DNA from: Poronia punctata
Lineage: Eukaryota > Ascomycota > Sordariomycetes > Xylariales > Xylariaceae
Length of the DNA: 36,259 bases
NCBI GenBank assembly: GCA_022579005.1
Contig: MU401770.1
Coordinates: 1-36,259 of the forward strand
Reading direction: 5' to 3'
Shown: positions 1 to 10,478 of the stretch, piece by piece
Layout: each line of letters opens with the position of its first letter
How positions within the stretch are numbered: the stretch's first letter is position 1
Position numbers and translations under genes: made by a program
Notes under the pieces: generated by a model
What the model was told of the DNA's origin: nothing
The model's input: only the letters and a program-made list of their open reading frames with translations
The model's database searches: none

Positions 1-3000
1 TATTATAAATTAAAACGTTGCTTAGTGCTAAAATATTTTAAAGCTTTATAGTTTATAATTATTATAAATAGCTTTTTTTATTAATATTTAATTAACTTTA
101 TTTTTTATTTTTTTAATGCTAATACTATTGCTAGCATTTTTTTATTATAAATATTATAATTAAGCTTTGTACTTTTTATAGTTTTAAAAAAAAAGGCTAT
201 AAGGTATTAAGTTTTATTATTAAGCTATAGTTAAAATAGTACGCTAACTATTACTTTATTTAAAGTATTTATTTTTATTTTTATTAGTAAGTTATAATTA
301 TAATGCTATAAAAGTAATATTAATATTAAAGTTTTTTTTAAGCTTTAAAATGCTTTTTTATACTTTTTGTTTTAAAAAAATATTATATTATAATATATTA
401 AAGCTATTAGTAGTTTTGCTTTTTTATTATAGTTTTAAACAAATTTTTTATAAAAGTTATAAAATTTTAAAAAAAATTATATTTTTTTTACTATTATAAA
501 GGTAGCTTACTTATAAACTATTTTAATTTTTATAAGGTTTATATTAACTTTTTTTAAATTTATAATATATTTAAAAAATTTTGTTTAAGTAATATAAAAT
601 TTTAATTTTTTTAAGTTTATTTAAAGTCTTGCTTTTTTTAATTATTATAATATTTTTTTTATATATTTTTTATATTTTTTAATAATATTAAAGTATATTA
701 ATATATTATTAATATATATATAATAAAAGTAGTTTAAGTAGTTAAATAATATATTGTTAATATATTTTTAAAACGTTAAAAGTTTGTTTATAAGGCTAAA
801 AAGTAGCATTTTATATTTATAAGCTTTATATTTAGTATAAAAAGTTATAAGGTTTTTAGTTTTTATAGCTATATAAATATAATAAAATACTTATTATATA
901 TTAATTTTTATAAAGATTTTTATATAAAAAATCTTTAAAAAAGTTTTTTTTATTAGTAGTAGTAAATAATAATTTTTTTTTATTAAACTATTTAATTTTT
1001 TATAGTTTATATAAAAATATAACTTTTTATAAAGCTTTTAAATAAATAAAATAAGTAAGGCTTATAAAGTATTACTTAGCTTTATAAAATTTTTTTAAAG
1101 TTAATTTATAAAATATTTTTATACTATTTTTAATTTATTTAATAATATTTTATATAATAAACTATATTTTAAATTATTAGCTAATTTTTTATTTATAAAT
1201 TTTATTAAGTAGTTTACTTTTAAATAATATAAAAAAAGTTTATTTAAGTTAACTTTGTTAAAAGTATGTAATAAAAAGTAGTATTTTAGCAAAATTACTT
1301 TAAAAGCTTATTTTTTTAGTTTTTTGCTTTTTTTATTAAAAAATTTTTTAGTTTTTTTTTTATTAATAATAAAATTAATTTTTTTTATACTAATAATTTT
1401 AACTTTGCTTTTAGCTTAACTAATATATACTATTTTTAAAAAAAAAAATACTATTAAAAAGTATATTTTAGTTTATAGTTGTTTTTTATATTAAGTAATG
1501 CTATTTTTTTATATACAATATAGTTTTTAAGTATTTAATAATTAGTTATTTAAAATATTTTATTTTTTAATTTAGTTTTTTTTTTAATTTTTTTACTAGC
1601 TATAGCTAGTTATTAAGTTTATTTAAGTTAATTATTATTAACTTTTTTATTTTTTAAATATTTATTTTAGTTAGGTCTTAGCTTTAGTATATTATAAGTT
1701 TTAAAGTTAGTTTAACTGTTTACTAAAAAAAGTTATTATTTAAATAATAACTTATGCTAAATAATAAGTTTTTAAAAAATATAAGCTTGTATTGCTAATA
1801 ATTTAGTAATATTTTATATTATTTAAATTATAATTTTTTTAATATTATAGCGTATTATATTTTTAATATAATAAGCAAAATAGCTTTAAAAGTTTATTTT
1901 TTTATATATATTATAACTAGTATAATTTTATATATTTTTTAACTAATTTTGCTATTAAATTTTATTATAATATAATAGTTAAAATTTATTAAAATAATAA
2001 GTTTTAAAGCTATTTTTATTTATTTAGCTAATTTTATATTTACTGCTATATATATATTAGCTTTTATATTATTAAAAACGTTATTAGTTTATAAAAAAGT
2101 TTTGTTATTAAATAAAATATAATTAAATATAAAAAACTTTTTTTTTATATACTTATTTATAATATTTAGTTTTTTATAGTTAATAGTTATTAATAATACT
2201 TTTTTTAAGTAAAAGTTTATTTAACTTAAAGTTACTTTTTTAATAATAGCTTATTTTTTATTTTTAGCTATAAGTTTTTAACTTTATATTTATGTGCTAT
2301 TATAATAGCTTAAATTTGTGCTTAGCAGTTAAGGTTATTTTTTTTATAAGCAATTATAAAACGTATATTTTTAATTTTTATAGTTAAAGTATTAACTTTT
2401 AATAATAAAAGTTTTTATTTTTTTAGCAAACAACTTAAGTTGCTATTTAATTAAATATTTATTACTACTAGTTTAATTTTTATTATGTTAGCTAAAAAAA
2501 GTACTATTATTTATTAATTAAGTTGTCTTTATATTATTTACTTAAGTAAGCTATACTAGTTTGTTTATATTATTATTAATATAGCTATTATTTATACTAA
2601 AAAGTTTTTAATTTAGCTTATGCTTATTTTTTTATTAAAACGTATATATTACTTAAATATAATATTAAATAAAAGTATTAAAGTTTATATTAGCATTTAA
2701 ATACTATAAAGTAGTTTTTTTGCATAGTTAAGCAATAAGTTTATTATAAAACTTTTTTTTTTACTTAGTATAAAAAATTTAGCATTTACTAGCAAAGTAT
2801 ATAAAACTGTTTTTAAAAATTTAATAATTAGCAAAACTTTTTATTTTTAACTTTTAATACTTTATTTTAATATTTTATTTTTAATTAACGTTTTTATACT
2901 TGCTTTTTAAGTAGTTAAGTAGTTTAGTAAAAATATTTATTATATTTAAGTAATTATTTTGTAAGTAAAGTTGCAAGTTTTTAGCAACTATTTTTTTAAA

Positions 3001-4965
3001 GTATGCTTTAATATTTGCTAATTAAGCTTTTTTATTTATAAACTAGTTTTTGTTAGCTTTAAAGCAGTTTTTTATATATTTTAACTATACTTTAAAAGTT
3101 ATTTTATTTTTATTTTTATTATTATAAAATATAAAGATTTTAATTTTAGCTAACTTATAAAGTATAGTTAAAGTTAAAAACGCGTTATTTTTAAATATTA
3201 AATAGCTATAAGCTAAAAAGTTTATTACTTATTTGTTTATGTTAGCTATTTAAAACTTAAAGCGTTTAATTTTGCTATAAGCGTTAAGTAGTTTTTATGT
3301 TATACGCTTAATTATTTTATTTATATTAAGTTTAAGTTTTAGTAGTAAAGCTTTTTTATTACGTTTTTAAATATAATTGTTTACTTATTACTAAAAGCGT
3401 TATACTTTTTTTTTAATATTATAATTTTATAAATATTTAGTTTGCTTAAGTAATAAGTTTAATAAATTAAATTTAATATAATATTTTTGCTTATAAAAAA
3501 ACATATATAAAGCTTATTTGCTTATACTTAATAAGTAAGCAGCATTAAAGTATATATTTTAAACTTTTAAAACGTAATATTAAAATAAGTGTTTACTAGG
3601 TTTTTAAACGTTTTAGTATTTATTGTGCTATTAAAATTAAGTATTGCCTTTTTTTTATTTTTTATTAATAAAATAAATAAAAATTTTAGTTTATTAAATT
3701 TTTTAATATATAACTTAGTAAAAGCTTAAACTAAATTATAAATTTTTTAATAATGCTATATAATTATAACTTTATAGCAAGTATTTTTAAAAGTATTTAA
3801 TATAATTTATTAATTAAAAATATAAGCTTAATTAATTAAAGTATTAAGTATATTTTTAGCGTTAAGTTTTTTATATTTTAAAGTTTTAGTATTTATATTT
3901 TAAAATAGCTATAAGATAAAAGTAAATTAATAGCGCAATTTAGTTTGCAAAATTTTATTTATTTTTAAAATAGTTTTAATAAAGTTATTATTTATATATA
4001 AAGTTTTAGCTAAAGCTTATTGCTTTATAACTGCGCACATTTTAGCGCGTTTTTTATTTTTTTAAGCTATAATCTTAATTAGTAGCTAAAATAATTATTA
4101 TCTTAGCAGCTTTACTAGTGCTGCTAATTAATTAATTAGTTTTAAGTTAAATTTATAAACTAAAAATTATATATATAATAATTTTAGGTTTTAAATTTAA
4201 ATAATTTAATAACCTTAAAATTATTATAAATAAGTTATAAAAAAGCAAGGCTTTAAAAGGTAACTTAATTTTATTGCTAGAAATTTTAAAGTAAAAAAAA
4301 AAAAAAAAAGCTTTTAAGATTTTATTAAGTGTGCAGGCCTATATATATATAAAATAGTAGGGCTATAGCTACTTATAAGTACAGGCCTTAGTATCTACTA
4401 TTTTAAAGAAGTAATAGCTATAAGCTACTTAATTAGCTATACTGCTATTAACTGATTTATAATTATAAAAAGGTATAAAGGTTATAAAGCTAAGTATAAA
4501 GCTAGGTAAATAAAAAAGACCTGCTATATTATAATTACTAGTTACTTATTTACCCCTTTTTTATTAAAATTCTAAGTTATAAAAAAAGCCCTATATTATA
4601 AATGTTATAAATAAAAGTATTGCTATAGCAAAAGTTATAATAAATAACTAAAATAAAGAAAATATAAATAAGTATATATAATATTTAAGCATATATTTTT
4701 TTTCTTTATATTTAAATTTAATTTTAAGTAGAAAAGTATATTTTTTTTATTAGTAGCTATATTTATTAACTATTATAAGTATTTAAATTATTTAAATTAT
4801 TTAAAGTTAAATAATGCTTATAAAGTTTAATAAAAATATAATAAAAACTATTATAAATAAACATCTTTTTAAAGAATATCTCTCTTAATTAATTTAATAT
4901 AATCAGATTTTATGGTGAAGTAAACAAGACCTTTTTATATATAATATATTTAATTATACGTTTCC
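1..4965. repeat. RIP-degraded AT-rich repeat block, left flank
   Basis: Almost pure A/T sequence with stops in all frames and no intact gene. T clearly exceeds A on the + strand, which suggests that the purine-rich (coding) strand of the ancestral repeat was the minus strand. Residual G and C lie mostly in AGC/GCT contexts, as expected when CpA/TpG sites have been exhausted by RIP. A minus-strand translation around 2268-2335 faintly resembles the region after the integrase core of Ty1/copia elements, but this is weak. A 17-nt A tract lies at 4293-4309. Composition recovers gradually from about 4870 to 4965. The repeat family is not settled. Confidence 0.75.
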
Positions 4966-5212
4966 CTGCTAGTTGCTAAGCTCTAACAGTATGTCATTGC
5001 TACTACCTTGTACAGTTAGAGATGTGAAGCATATGTAGGTAGGTCCGATTGGCCACCCCTGCCCGGGTCAACACCGGAAGAACCCCAATGAGGCGCTAGT
5101 GACTTGCGCCGGTTCCAAGTTTCTCTACGGTTTCCTGCTTTCCTCCGTGTTCGAGCATGTAGCTTTTTATTCGGGTTGATTCGAGAAAGCTGTTACAACA
5201 GCGACACAGACT
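4966..5212 (+). promoter_or_regulatory. Short upstream region of the uL22m gene
   Basis: About 250 nt of normal-composition DNA between the AT block and the uL22m start codon. It must carry the promoter and 5' leader. A TAGGTAGG micro-repeat occurs near 5036-5043. I see no convincing TATA box, which fits a housekeeping gene. The role is inferred from position only. Confidence 0.5.
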
Positions 5213-6375
5213 ATGACTTTACACTTGCCAGCTCGCCGGGCTGTCCAAAATGGTATGCAACGTCACTCATGTCGGCTGGTCGTATTTTCTTTCTCACTAC
5301 TTAGATCAGGTTTGTATTGCCTCCTGCTGACCCGTGTTCGGCAGCTCGCGCAAGCCTTGCAAAGCCGTCGCTGCACTTGCAATATCTCTTACCCCGGACG
5401 CATCGCCGGCATGGCTGGTTCTCGGGTCTATGGTCCAGAAAGAAGAAAACACCCACCAGTACCCAGTCGCCACTCGAGAATGCTTTGTCCAAGCGAGAGG
5501 ACAAGGAACAGAAACTAGCTCAACGCCTCACAAACCGGACCCAGGGTGCTACCATCTTCGACGAAGAAATTAAAGAACAACAAAAGGCCTCCGAAGTGAA
5601 AACATCAACGAGCTCCCCCATAGACTATAGTAGAATGAAGGAGCACATGGAACGAGCACTCGACCCCGACCCGCGATGGAGAGTGCGCTATCAGAAGAAG
5701 AAGATAATGCAGAGCATCCGATCGGGTGGCAAGTTGTCGAAACAAGAACTCATCAAGCAGACGGAGAAGGAACTTACCAGTAAGAGTGAGATCCTTCCTA
5801 CAAGCACCAAGAAGCTCGTCCATCTGTCCCACCAGATTGTGGGGAAGACGGTAGAGGAGGCCATCACTCAAATGCGCTTCAGTAAGAAGAAGATGGCAAG
5901 AGAGGTCAAATACCAGCTAGAAGAGGCCCGAGATATGGCCATCGTAAGCCGAGGAATGGGTCTAGGGGTGCCAGATGGCAAGACGCTCGCGAAGCCACGA
6001 ACCATCCTCACCAAGGACGGCAAGAAAGTAGAGGTCCGGGATCCCACCCGCCTCTACGTTGACCAGTCGTGGGTCACCAAGGGCCCTTATAGAGGAGCAA
6101 GGATACAGTACCATTCCCGAGGACGCATGTCTTTCATGTGGCGGCCAACAACTCGTAAGTGGAGAGTGGTGTCCCCCCCCCCCCCCTTTTTTCCCTCGAT
6201 CGGAACTGTTTGCTAACTTCTGGCTACCTACTCAGGCATAGCTATTGTGTTGAAAGAGGAGAAGACGAGGATGCGACAGCACGACGAGAGAGTGGCCAAG
6301 GAGGCCAAGAAGGCCCCGTGGGTTCATCTGCCCAATCGCCCGGTAACAGCTCAGAGACAGTATTACTCCTGGTAA
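5213..6375 (+). CDS. mrpl22: Mitochondrial large-subunit ribosomal protein uL22m (MRPL22)
   Basis: Structural protein of the mitochondrial large ribosomal subunit; the uL22 family lines the peptide exit tunnel. My model joins exons 5213-5252, 5345-6154 and 6236-6375 (329 aa). Intron 1 (5253-5344) has donor GTATGC, branch TGCTGAC at 5325-5331 and acceptor CAG. Intron 2 (6155-6235) has GTAAGT, branch TGCTAAC at 6211-6217 and CAG. The N-terminus MTLHLPARRAVQNA is basic and lacks acidic residues, as in a mitochondrial presequence. A lysine-rich linker follows. The uL22 core is visible as HQIVGKTVEEAITQMRFSKK, then KYQLEEARDMA, then LYVDQSWVTKGPYRGARI, with SRGRMSFMWRPTTRIAIVL spanning intron 2. 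The fungal C-terminal tail ends TAQRQYYSW. The long frame opens in the middle of intron 1 without an ATG, so the short first exon is needed; its exact ends are the least certain part. It converges with the CFEM gene. Confidence 0.88.
6173..6192 (+). repeat. C14-T6 homopolymer run inside uL22m intron 2
   Basis: Fourteen consecutive C at 6173-6186 are followed by six T at 6187-6192, between the donor at 6155 and the branch site at 6211. The tract may serve as an unusually long pyrimidine run of the intron. Such runs vary in length between isolates and are prone to sequencing error. It is intronic, so length changes would not shift the frame. Confidence 0.9.
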
Positions 6376-7800
6376 AAAGGCAATACTGCATCTTCTTTAA
6401 GCCTGTATTTCTACTGGTACCTGTATAATCTGACCGTCATATGGTCCTGTACTAACTTTGTACCCCCCTTTTTCTGATCCCATCGCCAATGTTGACCAAC
6501 CGCAACCGGCAACTTTGGCAAACGTCTACTGCCCCGTACCCTATTCCCTGACGCAAGAGAGTTAGTTGCATCTAGTTGACAATCGGCGGCAACATTATGA
6601 TATCACAAACAAACCCGATTCCTGCTGTTATCTCCTGATCTCCGTGTGTGCCCGGGTGGCTTTGTGCACTTTCCCTTGTATCTATTTACAAGGATTCGAC
6701 CAGGCATGCCACGTTTGGCCATTGCCTACTTACCGTTCCCTACCGTGCTACTAACAACATGTACCTACTAGGTTAAGTAAAAACTCAAATTGTTAAGCGC
6801 CCAAAATGTACTTTCCTAAGAACAAAATCACGTTTGACTAGGTACGTATGGAGCGAGCAAGGATTGATTAATCTTTGATCAATAGTGAGAAAACCAGCAG
6901 CTTGTTCAATGGTAGTATTGACTTCTAACGCTTATAATTTTGATCTTGCAATTTACACACACGTGAACAATAGTTTACTGGCCTTGTCGATATATTTCTT
7001 TAACGTGTTCCCTTCGCCATCTGCACAAAGCTTCGCAACCGGAATACACCATATAAGGTCCAGCCTGGAGTGCTCTAAGGTTGAAAACTCGGTTTGAGCA
7101 AAAACTACAACTATACGAGGAGAACAAGACATATATGACATGTGAGCATCCTCCTCATCTTTATCAAATTGGCTGAGTCAGAAGTCTAAGAGGCTTCCCT
7201 GGACATGAAATGACCTAGATAGCATGCTGTGGAAACAAGTATGCTAGCGTGCGTGATGCCGGTCAAAACTTAACATACCTCTATGCCCCCACGCTTTCGA
7301 CCCAGGTCAATGGATACTCCTGTTGCCTCATTGACACAACATTGCACAAGACAATACACGTTTGCTTTTTGGGTCCATATTGTTTTGGTAATTGAGTGTT
7401 ATGGCACAATGCGCTGGTAGTTCAAAATAAGGCTTGCATAGGTGAAGATTAGCGGCAGGGGAAAAGCACAAGCTAAAGATAATCTGTTGCATTTTCCTCC
7501 ACAAGAGCACGCTTGGTGGGAGGTATGTAGTTCGCCTTTTTGGCCTCGAACCATACTACTCGCACATAATGCTTGCTTGCGCACGGCTACGTACCTATCG
7601 AGGTAGGACCAACCCAGTCCCATCCAAAGACACCGTTTAGCCGCTCCGACCTTTGCAACATGATTTGCAACACTCTGTTTCCTGACCACTAGGCTCCTCC
7701 ACCCTTTGCAGGGGCGGATCTCACCCAATGACGCTTCCTATTCTCACATGTAATGGTTTAGTATAGGCCCCAATTCAGTGGCAGATCAGAGAAGACCATG
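6376..7800. other. Intergenic region between convergent genes
   Basis: About 1.4 kb between the 3' ends of the uL22m (+) and CFEM (-) genes. Open frames are short, overlap on both strands, show no family motif, and cannot be linked by convincing splice signals. It should contain both 3' UTRs and polyadenylation sites. I recognise no RNA gene or mobile element. Confidence 0.5.
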
Positions 7801-8896
7801 TTAAATCATCGTTCTCGGCTGCGTTCTCGGTAACAGGTCTTCATATCGGCGCGCGTGGGATTCAAGCTCGGGGGAATAAGAGTATGTTGATGTTGGTGAG
7901 GTAGGCTGAGCGCCAGTATCCCCATACGAGCGCACAGTTGTGGAAATCGGCTTGAATAGGTCAGAATCGCCACCATGTATAGTGCCATGTTGGTTACCAG
8001 GGCTGCTACTCATTGGCTCCGAAATCTTCAAGCCCCGAGTACCATTGGTCGTCTGCGCCTGCCGGCGTCTCAGGCATACACAGGCCGTAATTATGGCGAC
8101 CGCCAGACCAGCGACTCCAGCGCCAGCTCCTATCCCGGCCTTCACCGCAGTCGAGAGTTCTGTGCCAGATGCTGCCTTTTCCGAAGATGACGTCTGAGAA
8201 TTGCCAGCAGTGGTCGGCGATGGCAAACCCGGCGTAGACGCATGAGTTATTTGCAAGGAGCTTACAGTGGTACTTTTCACTGTCTCCAGTGTGCCTGTCT
8301 TTGTAGTCTGCGGCGATTGTGTGCCCTGCGAGGCTGTGCTTGTAGAAATTTCTGGTGCGGGGACGCTAGGGCTCGAGGGTATATCCGATGGCTCGATACT
8401 AACAGAAACAGATGTGGATGATGTTGCAGAACCAGGGAGGGTAGCAGATGTTGGTATTGCGACCGGCAATAGGACTAGATAAAAGTGGCGTTAGACCCCA
8501 TATTCACCAGCCAGTCGAGATATCCAGTGGTTGAGACTAACGTGCACATTGACCATCACCATAGGTGATCGCAAGAGGGATACCGGACACATCGTTTGGG
8601 CATGCGCCTGTAATACAGTCTCGAATGCCATCATGGAAACTGTCCACCTGGGCACACACGCACAGAGTATCTCCGTTTGCGCACCCCATGGCAGCCGAAT
8701 TGGCCAAGACTCCGCTGACACAGCCAGCCTATATGAGCTAGTTAGAAATGCTACAGATATGTGACTCGAGACCAAGATGCCAGGAAGTAGACTATAACAG
8801 GGGATACCGGACACTCACTGCACAGTCAGATATGTTGTGGGCCCAAGCGGACGCAAGAATGGCAGCAGACAGGACCGCCGCCATTTTGCAAGACAT
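7801..8896 (-). CDS. CFEM-domain single-pass membrane protein
   Basis: Model joins exons 8896-8819, 8728-8542 and 8474-7801 (312 aa). Intron 1 (8729-8818) begins GTGAGT and ends ATAG. Intron 2 (8475-8541) begins GTTAGT, has TCTAAC as branch site and ends CTAG. Phases match at both junctions. The first 19-20 residues (start MSCKMAAVLSAAILA) form a signal peptide. The CFEM domain spans about residues 22-88 with eight cysteines at 25, 29, 42, 49, 51, 64, 69 and 87. Asp46, in GDTLCVC, sits where haem-binding CFEM proteins such as Rbt5/Csa2 carry the iron-ligating aspartate. A Ser/Thr/Pro-rich stalk, probably O-glycosylated, covers about 89-195. A Gly/Ala-rich transmembrane helix lies near 201-222 (GAGAGVAGLAVAIITACVCL), followed by the stop-transfer RRRQ and a tail of about 85 residues. 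The layout fits a plasma-membrane surface protein in adhesion, sensing or iron/haem handling. The specific role is not deducible. I see no GPI signal. Confidence 0.85.
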
Positions 8897-9470
8897 CGTT
8901 GTGGAAGTCTGGTATGAGTTATAATTCCAACGGGTTTCAAGCCCCACAAGGGGCAGGGCAAAGAAGGTCCAAGGGGAATCTCAAGTAGGGCGCACTTCTC
9001 GGGCGTAACGAAGAAAAAGAATGACGGCGAGGTGGTATAAAGAATGGCAATGTCGTCCCAGATATGCTGAATCTGGGGCAATAAAAGGTAGCCGAACGCG
9101 CGGACTATCGGGAGGCGCAACGTCGCCTGTCAACCTTTAGATTAGGTTAGGCGGGCACTCCATACAGTTCTGCGTCAAGAGTAACCAACCAAACAATTGC
9201 CAGGCTAGATGAAGACACGGATAGGAAGTAAAGCCACAAGATACCACATGTGAGTATCCCCGGTGCGCTGTTGGTGTCGGTGCCTCTTGTGACTACAGAA
9301 TGCCTGCCTGTACCGGTAATGGGTTGAGCTCAGGCTCTCGAGGTGCAGTTGAGATAACTCTTGCTTCCTTGGTGACAGGCGTCCAGACAAAAATATATAT
9401 TCCTGGACACTTCGGTTCTCGAGCGTCTAGGAGAACTGTACAATGTTACCGATGCCTTGGCCTAGTCTCT
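8897..9470 (-). promoter_or_regulatory. Probable upstream region of the CFEM gene
   Basis: Normal-composition DNA 5' of the CFEM start codon on the minus strand. No definite TATA box is apparent in the expected position. Open frames here are short and motif-free. Assignment as promoter rests on position only. Confidence 0.4.
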
Positions 9471-9960
9471 GGCTGAAAGGTCGCGGGCAAAAAGTAGGTT
9501 GCGGTGTCCTGGTGACAATAGGGACTACTATGGTTTTCTGAAATATAGTTTCGTCCTACAAGGGCTCTTCTGGTGAACCGTAGTGAAACTGACTGACATA
9601 AAGAGAAAAGAGGGCCTTGTAGTAACGGCTATAGGTAGAAAAGAAGGCGACAACAACATTAACGATCAAAGAACCAAGGACACGAGTACGTTTGCCTCAA
9701 AAGGGATAGATAAAACCATCAAGGGGATGACAAAAGGGAATTAAAGGACGTCTTCAGAAGAGAATAGTTAAGTAAAAAGGCCCATTCAAACTCTAGGTAG
9801 ACTACGGGTAGAAAAGAAACAAGACTGAAATAGCACAGCATCTTCTATCAAACACCTACTCGTAGACGAGTACATTGAGGGACTAAGGTTTCAGTTCTTA
9901 TTGGTCATATTAAAGGTACCCAGGCACAGCCCCTACCTTTGGTTTGTTTCATCTATCCTG
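9471..9960 (+). other. Purine-rich degenerate segment, possibly a decayed transposon fragment
   Basis: This stretch is strongly purine-rich on the + strand, unlike its neighbours. One frame around 9640-9780 reads as a basic, Lys/Arg/Thr-rich peptide interrupted by TAG/TGA stops of the kind expected from C-to-T or G-to-A changes. That resembles a mildly mutated retroelement gag-like region, but no diagnostic motif is present. A 16-nt palindrome (7-nt arms, 2-nt centre) lies at 9857-9872. Ordinary non-coding DNA is the alternative. Confidence 0.25.
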
Positions 9961-9971
9961 CAAGGTCTCCG

Positions 9972-10019
9972 TTCTATCTACCTACCTAATTTGCTCAATG
10001 GTGTAACATGTAGATAGAA
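9972..10019. repeat. Inverted repeat with 10-bp perfect arms
   Basis: TTCTATCTAC at 9972-9981 and its exact complement GTAGATAGAA at 10010-10019 flank a 28-nt centre. The left arm runs into an ACCTACCT micro-repeat of the kind common between genes in Sordariomycetes. It could form a hairpin or be a small mobile-element end; no target-site duplication was identified. Confidence 0.5.
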
Positions 10020-10478
10020 TACTTAGGAGAACGTCTCAGATCTAGGGGTTACAAGTAGGGTTGCATACTATATAATACTAATACTGTACTATACTGTATC
10101 TTTAAAGGAATACCTAGTCTCATGTGTTTCTTAAAATTTGGTACCTTAAGACTATAGACTGTCCCTACCTTACTCTTATAAAATTCTTTGCCTAAATAGG
10201 CAACAGTTTTATTACTAGGTTAAAGAAGTCTGCATTTCACGCCTACGTCGGCCCTTTTAAACACCTACCTACTATCTCTGCCACTCCCGGCAGATCCTTT
10301 TGGCTATGCATGTGTAGGTGGCCATGGCTGCAGAAGCTGTCACCATATTTATTGGGTTTGGATAAATACCTAAATAATATATTGAAATCATAGAGCATAC
10401 ACAGTAGGTAGCCCACTATATCAGGACCCTCATTTATACCCTACTCTGCACCTTCCCTTTACAAGGCGTATGACAAGA
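10020..10478. other. Intergenic region downstream of the dehydrogenase gene
   Basis: Moderately AT-rich DNA that should contain the 3' UTR of the minus-strand dehydrogenase gene. It has several TA-rich words and ACCTACCT-type repeats (for example about 10262-10273). I see no gene. Confidence 0.4.

Noticed and set aside
4293..4309. A17 tract as the poly-A tail of a LINE
   Set aside because: No LINE coding trace lies to its left on the + strand. The block's T-rich skew argues against a + strand element, and no target-site duplication is visible.
1..4965. AT-rich DNA as mitochondrial sequence or a nuclear mitochondrial insertion
   Set aside because: No mitochondrial protein, rRNA or tRNA motif is visible. 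Stops are dense in all frames, and internal repeats with transition differences fit RIP better.
5317..6216. uL22m as a single uninterrupted 299-residue frame
   Set aside because: It begins with TTG, not ATG, and runs through the intron 2 donor into a C-rich intron. Splicing at 5252/5345 and 6154/6236 gives an ATG start and the expected family C-terminus.
7399..7728. Minus-strand 109-residue frame between convergent genes
   Set aside because: No recognisable domain, no convincing neighbours by splicing, and composition like the rest of the spacer.
7801..8469. The stalk/TM frame as a complete 222-residue protein
   Set aside because: Its first codon is TTG. Two upstream exons supply an ATG, a signal peptide and an eight-cysteine CFEM domain in matching phase.
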